A model generated the notes under the pieces. That model did no database searches and was not told the DNA's origin. It saw only the letters and a program-made list of their open reading frames with translations. 17,428 bases of DNA, from contig JABVXU010000862.1 of NCBI GenBank assembly GCA_013365365.1, positions 1-17,428 of the forward strand, given 5' to 3'. The position numbers were made by a program, and so were the translations under genes. Shown here piece after piece: positions 1-9,902 of this stretch (its first letter is position 1; every line of letters starts with the position of its first letter). The DNA comes from Cruorifilaria tuberocauda. Lineage: Eukaryota; Nematoda; Chromadorea; Rhabditida; Onchocercidae.

Positions 1-1820
1 AAAAATAATGAAATGAATCAGTGAATATAATGAAGTATAAAGCAATACAATTATTACCATGAATAGAGCAAATGAAATAATACTGCATCGTTCATACAAG
101 TCAAATAGAATCACTTTATCCGTAAAGCTGTTTGAAAGTACATTTAAAGGTAAATAGCTAACAGACATGGGATCGATCAGGAAACAACACAATATATCTA
201 CATGTAATATATACTAGGTATGTTTTACACGTCGACGATACCTGCCCTGTGTCTATATATATATGCTTAGCTTATTAAAATTGTCGCCGTTGTCCTCATT
301 ATCATTATCATTATTCATAATATCAGTACCACCAGCACCTATCAGTTTTCATCATGCAACAAATAGTGACAGCTGAGCTGGAAAGCAAAATTAAGCCTGA
401 GATGTAATGAATGAGAGGAAGGATATTAAGTTGAAGTTATGTAGGAGATGGCGCAGAAACGATGGAGCAATAGCAGTAAGCAATAAGCATCATGTGATTC
501 TCGACAATTGGATAAGACTCTCAAATGAGCCGTTCAAAAAGATTGCTAACGTTGAGAGGAGCTATGAAAAATAGGGAGAGGATGAGGGCAGATTTTTAGT
601 GCAAGCTCAATTTCTTCCAGAAGTAAAATTCAAGCAAATAGAACTGATAACTACTGGTGACATTTAGACACCTATGGGGAATGATTGGCTAATGTTGAAA
701 GCGCAGCGAATATATAAATAAATGGTTTGCTAATAGCACCCCTTCTAGAATTTCAAATGGCTTTGGATGTTCAGTGGATAGGAGGAATGACCACACTGAT
801 GGTAATAAACACACAAATAGCCGCTACATTACGACTAACTGTGATAACAAGTGACGTAAACGGGTGCGGCAAATTAACTGAAGCAAAAGTTGACCATAAC
901 GATGGTCAAGTCAATTTTTTCCCTTTTTCTTTTCATTATCCATGAATAGTACACATCGATCAGCACCTCCAAATGAGTCAAAAGCATTGCCTTTTCCCAT
1001 CTTTAGCAATGGATCTAAGCATATACATTACATTCATTCATTTACACACATACACATACACCTACAGATATACATTATCATATTAAGGCCCACGAATAGC
1101 TTCATGCATTTGCACATGGCTTACGCACGTGATTCGCACTCGCACAAAAAGCAAGAGGCAAACATATACACACACACAACTATACATTGACAAAAGGCTT
1201 TAGTGACCTGGCTTTATTAGATCTTCATCGCCCGTCAAAAGCCCGAAAAAATCCGTTTATTACTCTTGATGGCCACTGTGCCGTAAATTCCGTTATCTTC
1301 TCACTCACGTCGGTAAATGTGCTGCTACTTTGTTTATAAAATGATCATTTTTGTTTGTGAATTAATATATGACATCTATCGAAAGTAGAAGCTATAATCA
1401 AATAAAGTTGAATGAAATTTTTAGCCAATATCTAAATTTTCAATTTCCACATTTTCATTAACTTCACTGTTGATATTGTGTATCAGCGCATTTCTTCCAA
1501 ATGTTAATAGTTTCAAAAATAAAAACTGTCGAAAAAAGTCAACAACAAGATTTGGTGAAATTTTTGGACTTTCGTGATCGTAGACGAATTGTAGTGCATC
1601 ACACAAGACAAAACACTGGCCACAACAACCAATCATATTTCGTTGAAATCGGTAGAAAGAATTCAAATGACATTCTGCAATCAACCTTAAACATGTGAAG
1701 TGAGAAAGGCAACAAGGTTAGGGGAAAATAAGTCATAGAGATGTTCCTTTTTAGAGAATTTCTCATCTGCTAAGGTGAGAAAACAGGTAGATTAATTCAA
1801 TAAAAAATGAGTGATTTAAC
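1..1820. other. Upstream non-genic region, no supported gene
   Basis: No recognisable gene. The stretch is AT-rich, with a moderately GC-richer patch around 360-560 and 730-900. An open frame with its first ATG at 757 runs to 945 (62 codons), starts MALDVQWIGG, and has no recognisable domain. A run of short CA/TA-rich sequence lies at about 1021-1190. The stretch could be intergenic DNA or an intron of a gene that begins outside the window. Confidence 0.5.
1021..1190. repeat. CA/TA-rich low-complexity stretch
   Basis: This stretch is rich in CATA, CACA and TACA steps, with short perfect CA runs near 1045-1060 and 1165-1180. It is a degenerate simple-sequence region rather than one clean microsatellite. 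The 82-codon open frame across it (942-1190) is rich in His, Ile and Thr because of the repeat and is not considered a gene. Confidence 0.5.
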
Positions 1821-1829
1821 AAGGCGAAG

Positions 1830-1935
1830 ATGGGATTGATAACCTGTGGAATGTGTGGACGAGCAGTTGAGAACGACGAACTGAAATCGCAGAACGCAGT
1901 AGCAGCAAGCATTGCCAATATCACGGCAGCACGAA
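1830..1935 (+). CDS. Possible isolated first exon, unrecognised product
   Basis: A locally GC-rich island holds an ATG in the context GCGAAGATGG. It opens a frame starting MGLITCGMCGRAVEND and ending NITAAR. At 1936 the sequence GAA|GTTAGT matches a good nematode splice donor, and the reading frame closes at a TAG overlapping that donor. The MG start followed by two cysteines would suit N-terminal acylation. No partner exon in the required phase was found downstream before the next gene, and no family is recognised. The ORF is only 35 codons long, so chance remains the main alternative. Confidence 0.18.
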
Positions 1936-4250
1936 GTTAGTTGATGACGTCGTCCGAACAGCTACTATCATCACGGAGGGCACACGGCACCAATCACATA
2001 CATACGAACTTACCGGCACTAACATAACATACATACTCACTGTTAGTCAGATGCACATGACAGATAAGCGTATGCACGCACACATCGATGACGTGTTGGT
2101 GACGTGAAATTAAATTTGTTGAAAAAATTTCAACAAAAATCGTACGGACAAGTAAGCTTAATAATAAAACTATTGTCATAGTGTTGTTTACACTTTGATG
2201 ATCAGCATCTCTTCTGCGCTTTTGTCTATCTCGTTTTTTGATTTGTTTGTTTTTATGTTTGTATGCTGTGTTAATGGCGTAGGTTGGCTATCAAAACTTG
2301 AGGCACTTTACTTCCTCTTCTCTGTTCTTCCTATCCTTTTTACACATCATTTTAGATTTTTAAAAAACAAACATCTTACAATTAATTGATTAAATATTTG
2401 ATTTGTATTAGTGATAATGAATAATTAAACAGAAGAAACAAGAAGATTAATGTTTTTTTGGAAAATCCTTGGTATTTTTTGGTTCTCAGAATAATTCTTA
2501 TTAGCAGAGAAATATTTAAGAAACTTTCAATTATCTTATAAAAATTTTTAATTTAGGATAACTTCATTAAAGATTATAAAGATGTTTTATTTTCGAGGCG
2601 CAATATACGGTGAATCTAAAAATCATTTGAAATCATTTGAAAATTAATGAAATTAATCCATCTAGTTCAATTGAAAGGATAAGATCGTATTACTAAATTT
2701 TATATGTAAGAGCGGGAAAGGACTCCCAAATGGAAAGAGGTAAGGACCTAAATTCACTTCATCAACAGAAGCCTAATCAAAAATAAGATTGGAAAATACT
2801 CTTTCGTCAATTCTACACTGTAAAATTATGCCATCACTTGACTATTTATTTTCAAAAATTATTTTGACAGTTTTACTATCCAACCAATTCATTCATTTCT
2901 ATTTTTAAAGCATATACTGAATTATCAAACAACTTTTGTAACTAATGTAGAATTCTAATTCAGAAGTACAAATTCATTAATTGATAAACTGAAAGGAAAA
3001 GGATTGATAGTGTCAGGTGAAGTTTGAATTCGTTCAAGAGTAACAGTTGTTATTTTGCAACAGAAATGCATCTCATCGCATACTGATCATTGCAAAAATG
3101 GATTGAAATTTCATTTTAACCTCATAATTCTTGCATAACTTCAATTCAAAAATCTTTCATTTTAAAACACAAAACACTTTTTTTAGAAAACTGACAATCA
3201 ATATGAGAAAAAGGACTACGATCCTTTTAACAGGAATAAGAGGATTGTTTTCGAAAGCTTTAATTGATATTCAAAGGAAATTTTCCGAAAAATTGAACGA
3301 ACTGGAATAAACATACAATTTCAAGAAGCATACCACTCCTCTTGCAAGAAGTAGTCAAATCATGCTCTCAAATCATCTTCACGCCAAAGTAAACAGTAAC
3401 AAGAAACGACATCAATTATCCATGCACCTCAAAAGAAAAACGCATATACATATCATCAGCTCTCTTTTTTCATTAAGTTTCATATTTCATTAGATAATAC
3501 GATAACAGTTTGCATTGTTTCGAATCCTAGAAAACGATATTTGTAAGCACTGAAAATGATTATTGATAAAGAATGTCTAACTTTCACTCATGAATTAACC
3601 TTAAATGAGCTCTGTTTACATTCTAAACTTTATTTCACATATGCAAAATCTGACTCTATCATTGATTATAAAGTTATGATTTTGCTCCAATACACATAGC
3701 GACGAAGCAAAACGGGGAATTCAATTGGAGCAACAACCTGTCTCACTTCACTCTAATTCTCTCTGCTAAAGGAAGTATCAGTGACGTGTGTTAGCACTTA
3801 GTGCGCTTTCCTCCCATATTCTCGTCGAGTTGAAATGAAGGAAAAAGTTGAACATTTAAGAAAACCTTTCCCCAGACAAATGAAAATTTCTCCTTTTTCT
3901 CATCAAACCACATTTACATATAAACGATAAACAAATATTCACAGGCACACACACATAGATAGATTGATTACAAAAAAGAAACAGTTTCAGTTTCTTAAAT
4001 TTTTAGCAATAACTTTGAAAGAAGAAAAAAGGAATGAATGCGTTCAGCTTACACTTAATAGTTAAGGATGATAAAAGTGCAACTTTCAATATAAGCTCAA
4101 TTATATCAGTTCTTCCATACTTCTCAAAAAAAATATGTCAAGAAACTAGGTTTGAAGATCATGTGTTTTTAGAATAACTAGTATTTCCTAACTGAAGTCA
4201 AGGTTATCCAGGAGTAGTTGCAAAGTGAAAAGCAATGATATCCGCTAGTC
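1936..4250. other. Non-genic AT-rich region, nothing supported
   Basis: No gene can be supported here. Three TGACGT bZIP-like hexamers lie at about 1944-2105. A perfect 10-bp tandem duplication of AATCATTTGA sits at 2621-2640. On the minus strand, 1994-2179 is open and begins MTIVLLLSLLVRTIFVEIFS, which looks like a signal peptide, with donor-like GTGAGT and GTAAGT steps. No continuation of it is convincing. The rest is low-complexity AT-rich sequence. Confidence 0.5.
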
Positions 4251-4270
4251 TTATACTAAATGGAAGCAGC

Positions 4271-4284
4271 GTTGCCATGGTCCT
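4271..4284 (+). promoter_or_regulatory. X-box-like (RFX/DAF-19) half site
   Basis: GTTGCCATGGTCCT has a perfect 5' half (GTTGCCAT) of the nematode X-box consensus, but its 3' half departs from GGYAAC at two or three positions. It lies about 0.7 kb upstream of the CAF-1 subunit start, in a GC-richer patch (4260-4400). This is a weak match and binding is inference only. Confidence 0.15.
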
Positions 4285-4408
4285 TGAAACTGAGAGGAAT
4301 GAGAAAGAGTTTTAAGCGGCTGTTGTGTATGATGCAAAGAGGCATGTCGACCGGAGAGACTCAGTGGTCGGGAATGAGGAATAGCGAGGAAAGGGGGAAC
4401 AGGTGAAC

Positions 4409-4448
4409 TAACTGACTCTCTCTTTCATATTGACATGAAAGTCAGTTA
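4409..4448. repeat. Small bulged inverted repeat (hairpin)
   Basis: TAACTGAC at 4409-4416 pairs with GTCAGTTA at 4441-4448, and TTTCAT at 4423-4428 pairs with ATGAAA at 4435-4440. A six-base CT-rich bulge (4417-4422) sits on the 5' side and the loop is six bases (ATTGAC). This makes 14 base pairs in 40 bases. It is too short for a canonical microRNA precursor. A regulatory palindrome upstream of the CAF-1 subunit gene is possible. Confidence 0.45.
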
Positions 4449-4973
4449 TTCAACTTGCAGTATCTACGATACAGTTTTGTTTTATCAAACTATTTACGTC
4501 TCTAATAATAGCCCAGTCTTTAAGGTACATTTAATTAAATTAATTCATCACTAAACAATCATTATCATTAACTTTTCAAGATAAAAGTTAACGTGAAACA
4601 CTCCCTAAGCCGCCAATAAATTGCTTACATTCATCGTCTTCACCATGTGGACGAAAATTTTCGTAGCGCTACTTAGCTGGATGTTCAATTAGGAGCAATT
4701 TTAAAATTTGAATGGTTGGGAGCGGCTACTCTTTCACTGTGTTGACCTTTTACTTTTCACTCTGACATTTCATTCTTCTCAAAACGATTATTTTAAACTG
4801 TCGTTCTCGTACGTGTGTGTTGTTATTGTGTACGGAATTTCCTCTAAACTGAAAGTTCTGTCAGATATTTTCATTATCAGTTCATCCATAAATGTAGAAC
4901 TTTCTTTTTTGATTATTCATTTGTTCACTTTTCTTAAATGTTTCATTCCTTTTGGAAAGGAAATAGTAATTGC

Positions 4974-4975
4974 AG
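4974..4975 (+). promoter_or_regulatory. Candidate trans-splice (SL1) acceptor at the start codon
   Basis: GTAATTGCAG directly abuts the first ATG of the CAF-1 subunit gene (4976), and a second in-frame ATG follows at 4982. Many nematode messages receive a spliced leader a few bases or zero bases before the ATG, so this AG is a natural trans-splice acceptor. It could instead be a cis acceptor joined to an undetected 5' exon. The upstream pyrimidine tract is weak. Confidence 0.35.
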
Positions 4976-7900
4976 ATGCATATGACTGGTGATAATAAAG
5001 AAAATAAAGAAGCTGAAGTGAAAAAATATTCATTAGAATGTTGTTTTGACAGAAATGTACAACAATACAATGATGAAGTAATCACCAGTGAAGTTACTGA
5101 TTTTGTTCGCGAAGTAATCGAAGCTGTCTCATATACTGTAAGTATAATCAAAACAATTACTCTTATATGTTTACCAAAGAAATTCAGAGAAATGAATTCG
5201 ACGGCAGAAAGTATTTCTCCTGTTGCTTTACTGAAACGCAGTAATTCAGTGTAACTCTTATAAGTTATTTTAATATTACTAATCATTCCCTTTAATCTAC
5301 TCTCCAGCTAAGTTATAGCTAATCTGTAATGAAGCTTTTCGGAAAATTCCGTTACGCTTCCTCACAAGTAATCTATGCTATGAGAACTATTCTAATTTGG
5401 AAATAGGAACTGTTTTGTAACATTTCATAAATATGCAATGTCATTTCATAAAGATCGGATTTTCAGATCGATCATCTAAAAATTGCACACAGGAAACATG
5501 AGGTATGGATTTTCAGAATCTTTCAAGAAATTTAAAAAACAGAAGAAGATGTTAGTTTCAACGGATGTTATAGTAATCTCTTTTAAAACTTTTTAATTTA
5601 GTTTCTAGGTGATTTCAAAACCATAGTAATAATTATCTGAAGAATAAAACCTTTGTGTCTTCCCATGAATTTATCCATATATTCTAGGTAATTGAAATAA
5701 GTGATACGGATTCTATTACCGAAAATCCTCGCAAAAAAGAGACACATGAACTCGGACGCCGATATCGAAAAGTAACGATAAAGCAGTTGGCCGAACGAGA
5801 AAAAAGAATGAGAGAACGGAGGAGGATTCCTACAGAGAAGATGGTTACGTTGTTATGGATCTTTGCGTCGGAGCTTAACAGATTAGAAATTATAATCGAA
5901 ATCAAAATATGTTTAAACAAAAATTTTTACATAAATTCCAACTTTGAATGGAAATTATGAATTGGTTGTCTTGTAATTTTACTTTTTTAAAGAAGTGAAT
6001 TTTTGTTGAAATTTAACTTCTACTTTAATCTCAACAAGAAAATAATTCATTGCGGCTCATCAGTACTTTGATACATCTTCTCTTTTTATGCTTGGGACTA
6101 TTCAAAGTCACCGTTTATGTTTTTTAATTGTTGAATTTTTTCAGAAAAATCGCGAAACTGCTGTAGAAGGAAAAAGGTTGAAAAAAGAAGCGCAAAAGTA
6201 TCAATTTCTCATCAATCTTTTCGATCCTTTGTATTTACAGTTTAAATATTAATTCACAAAATGGAACTTGATAACCATACCTTTGCTAACAAATACAAAT
6301 TTTTAATTACAGGGAAAGAGAAAGGCGAAAAAGAGAACAGGAAGAATCAAGGGAAAAGAAGCGTAAAGAGAATTTGCAGAGGAAAGAGCGAAGAAAAAAA
6401 GAGGAAGAAGAAAAGAAAGAAAAAAAAAGAGTGGAAGAGGAAGCCAGAAAACAAAAGAGGGAAAAAGTAGAAGGGGAGCGTGAAAAAAGGCAAAGGATTA
6501 AAGAGGAAAAGCGTGAAAAGAGGAAGAAAAAAAAGGAGGTAGATTAAAATCGTTGTAGAAAAAAAACTATATATATATACAATTTGTAATTTGTTCTTAT
6601 TTCAGGAGTTAGAACTTGAAAAGAAACGCCAATCGGATCGTTTTCTCTCTTTTTTTGATAAGAGAAGAAAAGCAGAATCTGAAGCAGAAAAAATGTCATC
6701 AGTACTTAATGTCTTACCGTTTTTTTGCAAACAAGGAGTGTCGCTAGCACCTGTGTTTCGACGCAAGCCATTATCGAAAGAAGTTCATGAAAAACTGCTA
6801 GTGGAAATACAGCCAGTCGTGTGTTTTAACATGATCGTCGCTTTATTCTCTTTTATTTTGAAGAAAAACTTTAATAGTTTTCTAATGCGTAATTACTTTT
6901 AACTTTTTGTTATTGGTTCACAAGTTGTTTCTAATTGATCAGTTGCAGGAAAAGCTATATCTATCTACAGTTAAACCTCGTACAGTTGATAAAGTGTTAG
7001 TTTTCCTTAATTTCTATTATTCTGTGTTGGTTTTCTTCAATATGAGTATTCCTTATTGTTATAATATAACTATTTTAATTATATTATAGGCAAGAATTAA
7101 ATAGGCAAAGGATTAAGGAGAAAAGGCGGAAAACTTTAAGAAGTTTTGAGTAGTAAATTTGCCATAAGTGAACCAAATATCACGCAGTATATAGCAGGTT
7201 AAAGAGTTGGGATGTAAACGAACTGATTTATTGACAGGCTTAATTCGGTTGGTTAGCATACAATACGCCTTGTTTAAAGCCGTGTTTTGGCATTGCTCTA
7301 TCAATGTCATTCTCTTATCGAAGATGCTAAGTAAGATTTGGCGGAAGTTGTACTTTATGCGAAGTAAGGATATCAGCAGTTTTCATACTCTGTTCTTATT
7401 ACGAAGTAAAGATATCATATGTTGTGAGTTTTTTTAGAAAGTTAAATCGAGCCAAACTGTTCCAATTTCATGATAACTGGAGACCTCCTTATTACGGAAC
7501 ATGGAGAAAACAAAGCACTATTATAACAGGCAGAAAACCTTTCGCTAAAGACACAAAGGTATCTGAAGCGATTTAACATTGATTTCGTAATTTTTCATTT
7601 TAAAATTGTAAGTCTTTACAAATGAAGATCTCACATCCACTTGCTTTATAGATATTAGATTATGAAGTGGATTCAGATGAAGAGTGGGAAATTCCAGAAG
7701 GTGATGATTGCGATGAAAGCACAATGAGTGAAGAAGAGGAGGTTGTCTTTTCAGATTTGAATAATTGTTGATGTTGATGATTATTTGCAACGTTTATATA
7801 AAAATCTTTGCTTTTATAACTGAAACCATATATCTCTAGTTGCCTGGAATTTCACAAACTATTAGATTTCCTAGTGCAGCATACGCAGATTTTGGAAGTA

Positions 7901-9077
7901 AAGCATTTTTTGCTTCTCATATAGGAATGGCAAACGTCGATGCTTTTTGCTACTTAACGAACTGTAACAATCATTTTGAAATCTTGTTCGTTCAGTTGCA
8001 ACGCAATTTGCTGGTAATAAATTTTTGACATTTCAAGGTTCGTGACTTTTTAGCTTTCAGGATTCTGATCAGTCGAGCGATGATGACGGCTTTATCGTAC
8101 AGCATGGGTATCTATCAGAAGGCGAGGGTGAAGATGAACAAGATCGTCTTGAATGTCGTGAAGACTCTAATAAACGTGCAGAACGCCTGAGGGCTGTGGT
8201 AAATTCATTGAATTTGATTTCTGAAGGATTGATGCAGAGTTATTATCTTACTACTCTTGATTAACTTTCATAATTTTAATTTTGCAGGATTTATGGTTTC
8301 CAGTAATTTCATGTTTCGAATTCTTTTAATCTTTTCTAGCTGTAATTAATAATAGTACAAATATCAGCAGTTAATGTTATTTGTTTTATTATTGAATAAG
8401 GTGAGAAAATAATTGACCACGGAAAGATTAAAATCCTTTATGGTTAAATTTAAACTCGTATAAATTTTTATGCCTTAATCTCTTGTTATTTTTATTGTTA
8501 TCGATGTGTGCATGAATATTCGGAAGATGCATAATTATTAACAAATTTCATTTTATTACAACAATCTTCAGTATAAATTTCAAACATTCTGATGATTCGG
8601 TTTTTTTGGTCGTATTAAATTAACCATGAATTTATGGTTAATTTGGCGAGAAATTAGCGGAGAAATGATAAAATTTACTTGCGCAACCTCACTGATAGGA
8701 ATTCAAATTTCATCACTTTTTATAAGAATTTGGTCTCTTTGAAGGCAGTCATGAGTTTCAAATTTCAACGTGACACGAACCTTAATTGAAAATCAGAAAA
8801 TTAGCTTACAAGTTCACACTCAACTGTTTCGTAATTTCAGGCGAATGAATGGAAGCATAGTCTTGAGCAAAAGTCGAAGAAGTTCAACAAACCCTTAATT
8901 CCAGTTTTGTGGGGCCCACACTTTAAACTACCAGCGAAAGATGTTCCTGAAGAATTGGAAGAACCCGTGTTTTTCGAATATTCGGATGATGGTGATGGTA
9001 ATAGAGATTATTGCTATGATAACGATGGTGATGGCAACGCTGATAGTTATCATGATGACATCTGTATGGAAGATTGA
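4976..9077 (+). CDS. chaf-1: Chromatin assembly factor 1 large subunit (p150/CHAF1A family), 11 exons
   Basis: CAF-1 deposits H3-H4 onto newly replicated DNA through PCNA; this is its large subunit. Proposed exons: 4976-5137, 5688-5843, 6145-6197, 6313-6538, 6606-6818, 6949-6995, 7090-7149, 7438-7558, 7652-7741, 8061-8198, 8841-9077. All junction phases agree and the model gives 500 residues. Visible in order: a VIEISDTD motif (55-62); a KER region of charged coiled-coil type (about 115-210); RFLSFF (211-216), a PCNA-box-like motif; NWRPPYYGTW (319-328); DYEVDSDEEWE (349-359), the family signature; and VQHGYLSEGEG (389-399) in the acidic histone-binding domain. The vertebrate C-terminal winged-helix region is absent; the tail is short and Asp-rich. 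The exact ends of exons 3 and 5 are the least certain: GTTGAA at 6177 and GTCGTG or GTGGAA near 6801-6816 are alternative donors. Family assignment is confident. The symbol follows worm usage. Confidence 0.9.
5138..5687 (+). other. Intron 1 of the CAF-1 subunit gene
   Basis: It opens with a strong GTAAGT donor after codon ACT (phase 0) and closes at TATTCTAG. It contains a small 4x4 internal-loop hairpin (GAAGC at 5331, CGGAA at 5340, TTCCG at 5347, GCTTC at 5356). Open reading continues a further 117 bases past the donor to a TAA at 5252-5254, so intron retention would give a 92-residue product. The splice is favoured because the two flanking exons are in phase. Confidence 0.7.
6313..6538 (+). 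other. Exon 4 of the CAF-1 subunit gene: KER charged domain
   Basis: Spliced in phase 2 after TTACAG, this exon encodes about 75 residues composed almost wholly of Lys, Glu and Arg with scattered Gln (starts ERERRKREQEE, ends KRKKKKE). The KER segment of CAF-1 p150 is a long charged helix implicated in DNA binding and DNA-length sensing. The purine-rich DNA also opens other frames, such as 6261-6470, which are not used. Confidence 0.85.
7840..8013 (+). other. Possible 58-codon cassette exon within intron 9
   Basis: Inside the 319-base intron between the DYEVDSDEEWE exon and the GYLSEGEG exon, an open stretch follows a CTCTAG acceptor. It runs 58 codons in phase 0 to a GTAATA donor. Inclusion would insert a neutral to hydrophobic segment (LPGISQTIRFPSAAY through VQLQRNLL) into the middle of the acidic domain without shifting frame. 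Known family members read straight from the acidic run into the next block, so skipping is expected to be the normal form. Chance is possible, since other 60-codon frames occur in this window. Confidence 0.3.
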
Positions 9078-9194
9078 CAAGCAATCATTTATAAATTGAG
9101 ATATTTTAGTAGGAATGTTAAGTGTTTCCATATAGAGAGATCTTGGCAACTGAATCAGTTTTATCTTCAGTACTCAGGACGCCTTACTTTTATA

Positions 9195-9200
9195 AATAAA
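9195..9200 (+). terminator. Poly(A) signal of the CAF-1 subunit gene
   Basis: A canonical AATAAA hexamer lies about 118 bases after the TGA stop at 9075-9077. It is followed by T-rich sequence (TTTTTTTGTTTGG), consistent with a downstream cleavage element and a short nematode 3' UTR. Confidence 0.65.
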
Positions 9201-9902
9201 TTTGCACACATGCCAAGAGTTTTTTTGTTTGGTTTTTTCAATGAATAGTCGTCATAGCTTTAAGGGATGCATGAGCATTTTGACTAAAAGAATTCCTTTT
9301 TTTTTATCCTGTAAACCTTTGTCTCTTTTTCTGGTTCACCAGGGATAAGCAATGTAGTAACGGCATTTTTCTTGACGAGATATGGAAAACAAGCAGAATG
9401 ATATGTTTTATTATAAGGCATAGGTATCAATTATAAGGCATAGGTAAATCTTTTTTAAAAATAGGAATCCATTTTCAATTCGTAGTGCATATGTCGTTCC
9501 TCAAAATTCAAAATTAAATTTCATTATTAAACTTTATATTCTCCATTTTCATATTTTGCTGATCGTTTCTCTTTTTTTCGAATTATCACTTAATATTATG
9601 ATGGTTTTGTATTTGGTTATTGGTTCTTTTGGTTCCAAGTGCATTATAGTAAAATTCTACAATGTGTCGGGTTATCCATATGTCGTTTTTACGTGGACAA
9701 CCTTGCAATCAACCATCATTCGATCATTTTGATTCAGACAGTATACCTTCTCTAAAAAGGGGTGTTCTCAACTATTCCATCATTAATTTTCACAATCACC
9801 TTTTGCATACTGCAAGTGAAAAAATAACCATATCAAGATGTTAAATTTTGGGTTTGGTGGGCTACACTCCCAACCGAGTTTAGTTTCTGTACTTCAAAAC
9901 GT
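9201..9902. other. Spacer between the two genes
   Basis: AT-rich spacer. It contains the 20-bp tandem duplication at 9411-9446. It also has an open frame at 9662-9844 (starts MCRVIHMSFLRGQPC) that has a slightly protein-like first half but no recognisable domain and no phase-matched partner. The spacer is longer than the roughly 100-base gap typical of C. elegans operons, so co-transcription of the flanking genes is not supported. Confidence 0.45.
9411..9446. repeat. 20-bp tandem duplication, 1.8 copies
   Basis: TTATAAGGCATAGGTA occurs at 9411-9426 and again at 9431-9446, separated by TCAA, giving a period of 20. The copies are identical over 16 bases, which suggests a recent local duplication. 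No gene overlaps it. Confidence 0.8.

Noticed and set aside
1944..2105. Cluster of TGACGT (CRE/ATF-like) hexamers
   Set aside because: About six copies are expected by chance in 17 kb at this composition, so three within 160 bases is only mild enrichment.
4708..4992. 94-codon + frame ending at the CAF-1 start
   Set aside because: Leu/Phe/Ser-rich composition typical of AT-rich noise. It overlaps the real start in another frame and has no homology I recognise.
4882..5286. 134-codon minus-strand frame
   Set aside because: It is the complement of CAF-1 exon 1 and intron 1. The plus strand has a good donor and in-phase continuation, so this is a shadow.
6261..6470. Lys-rich 69-codon + frame starting MELDNHTF
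   Set aside because: It is an alternative frame over the KER exon. The chosen frame joins in phase with exons 3 and 5 and gives the expected Lys/Glu/Arg composition.
7207..7437. 76-codon + frame between CAF-1 exons 7 and 8
   Set aside because: It lies in the intron, carries no family sequence, and ends at the acceptor of exon 8. The flanking exons join in phase without it.
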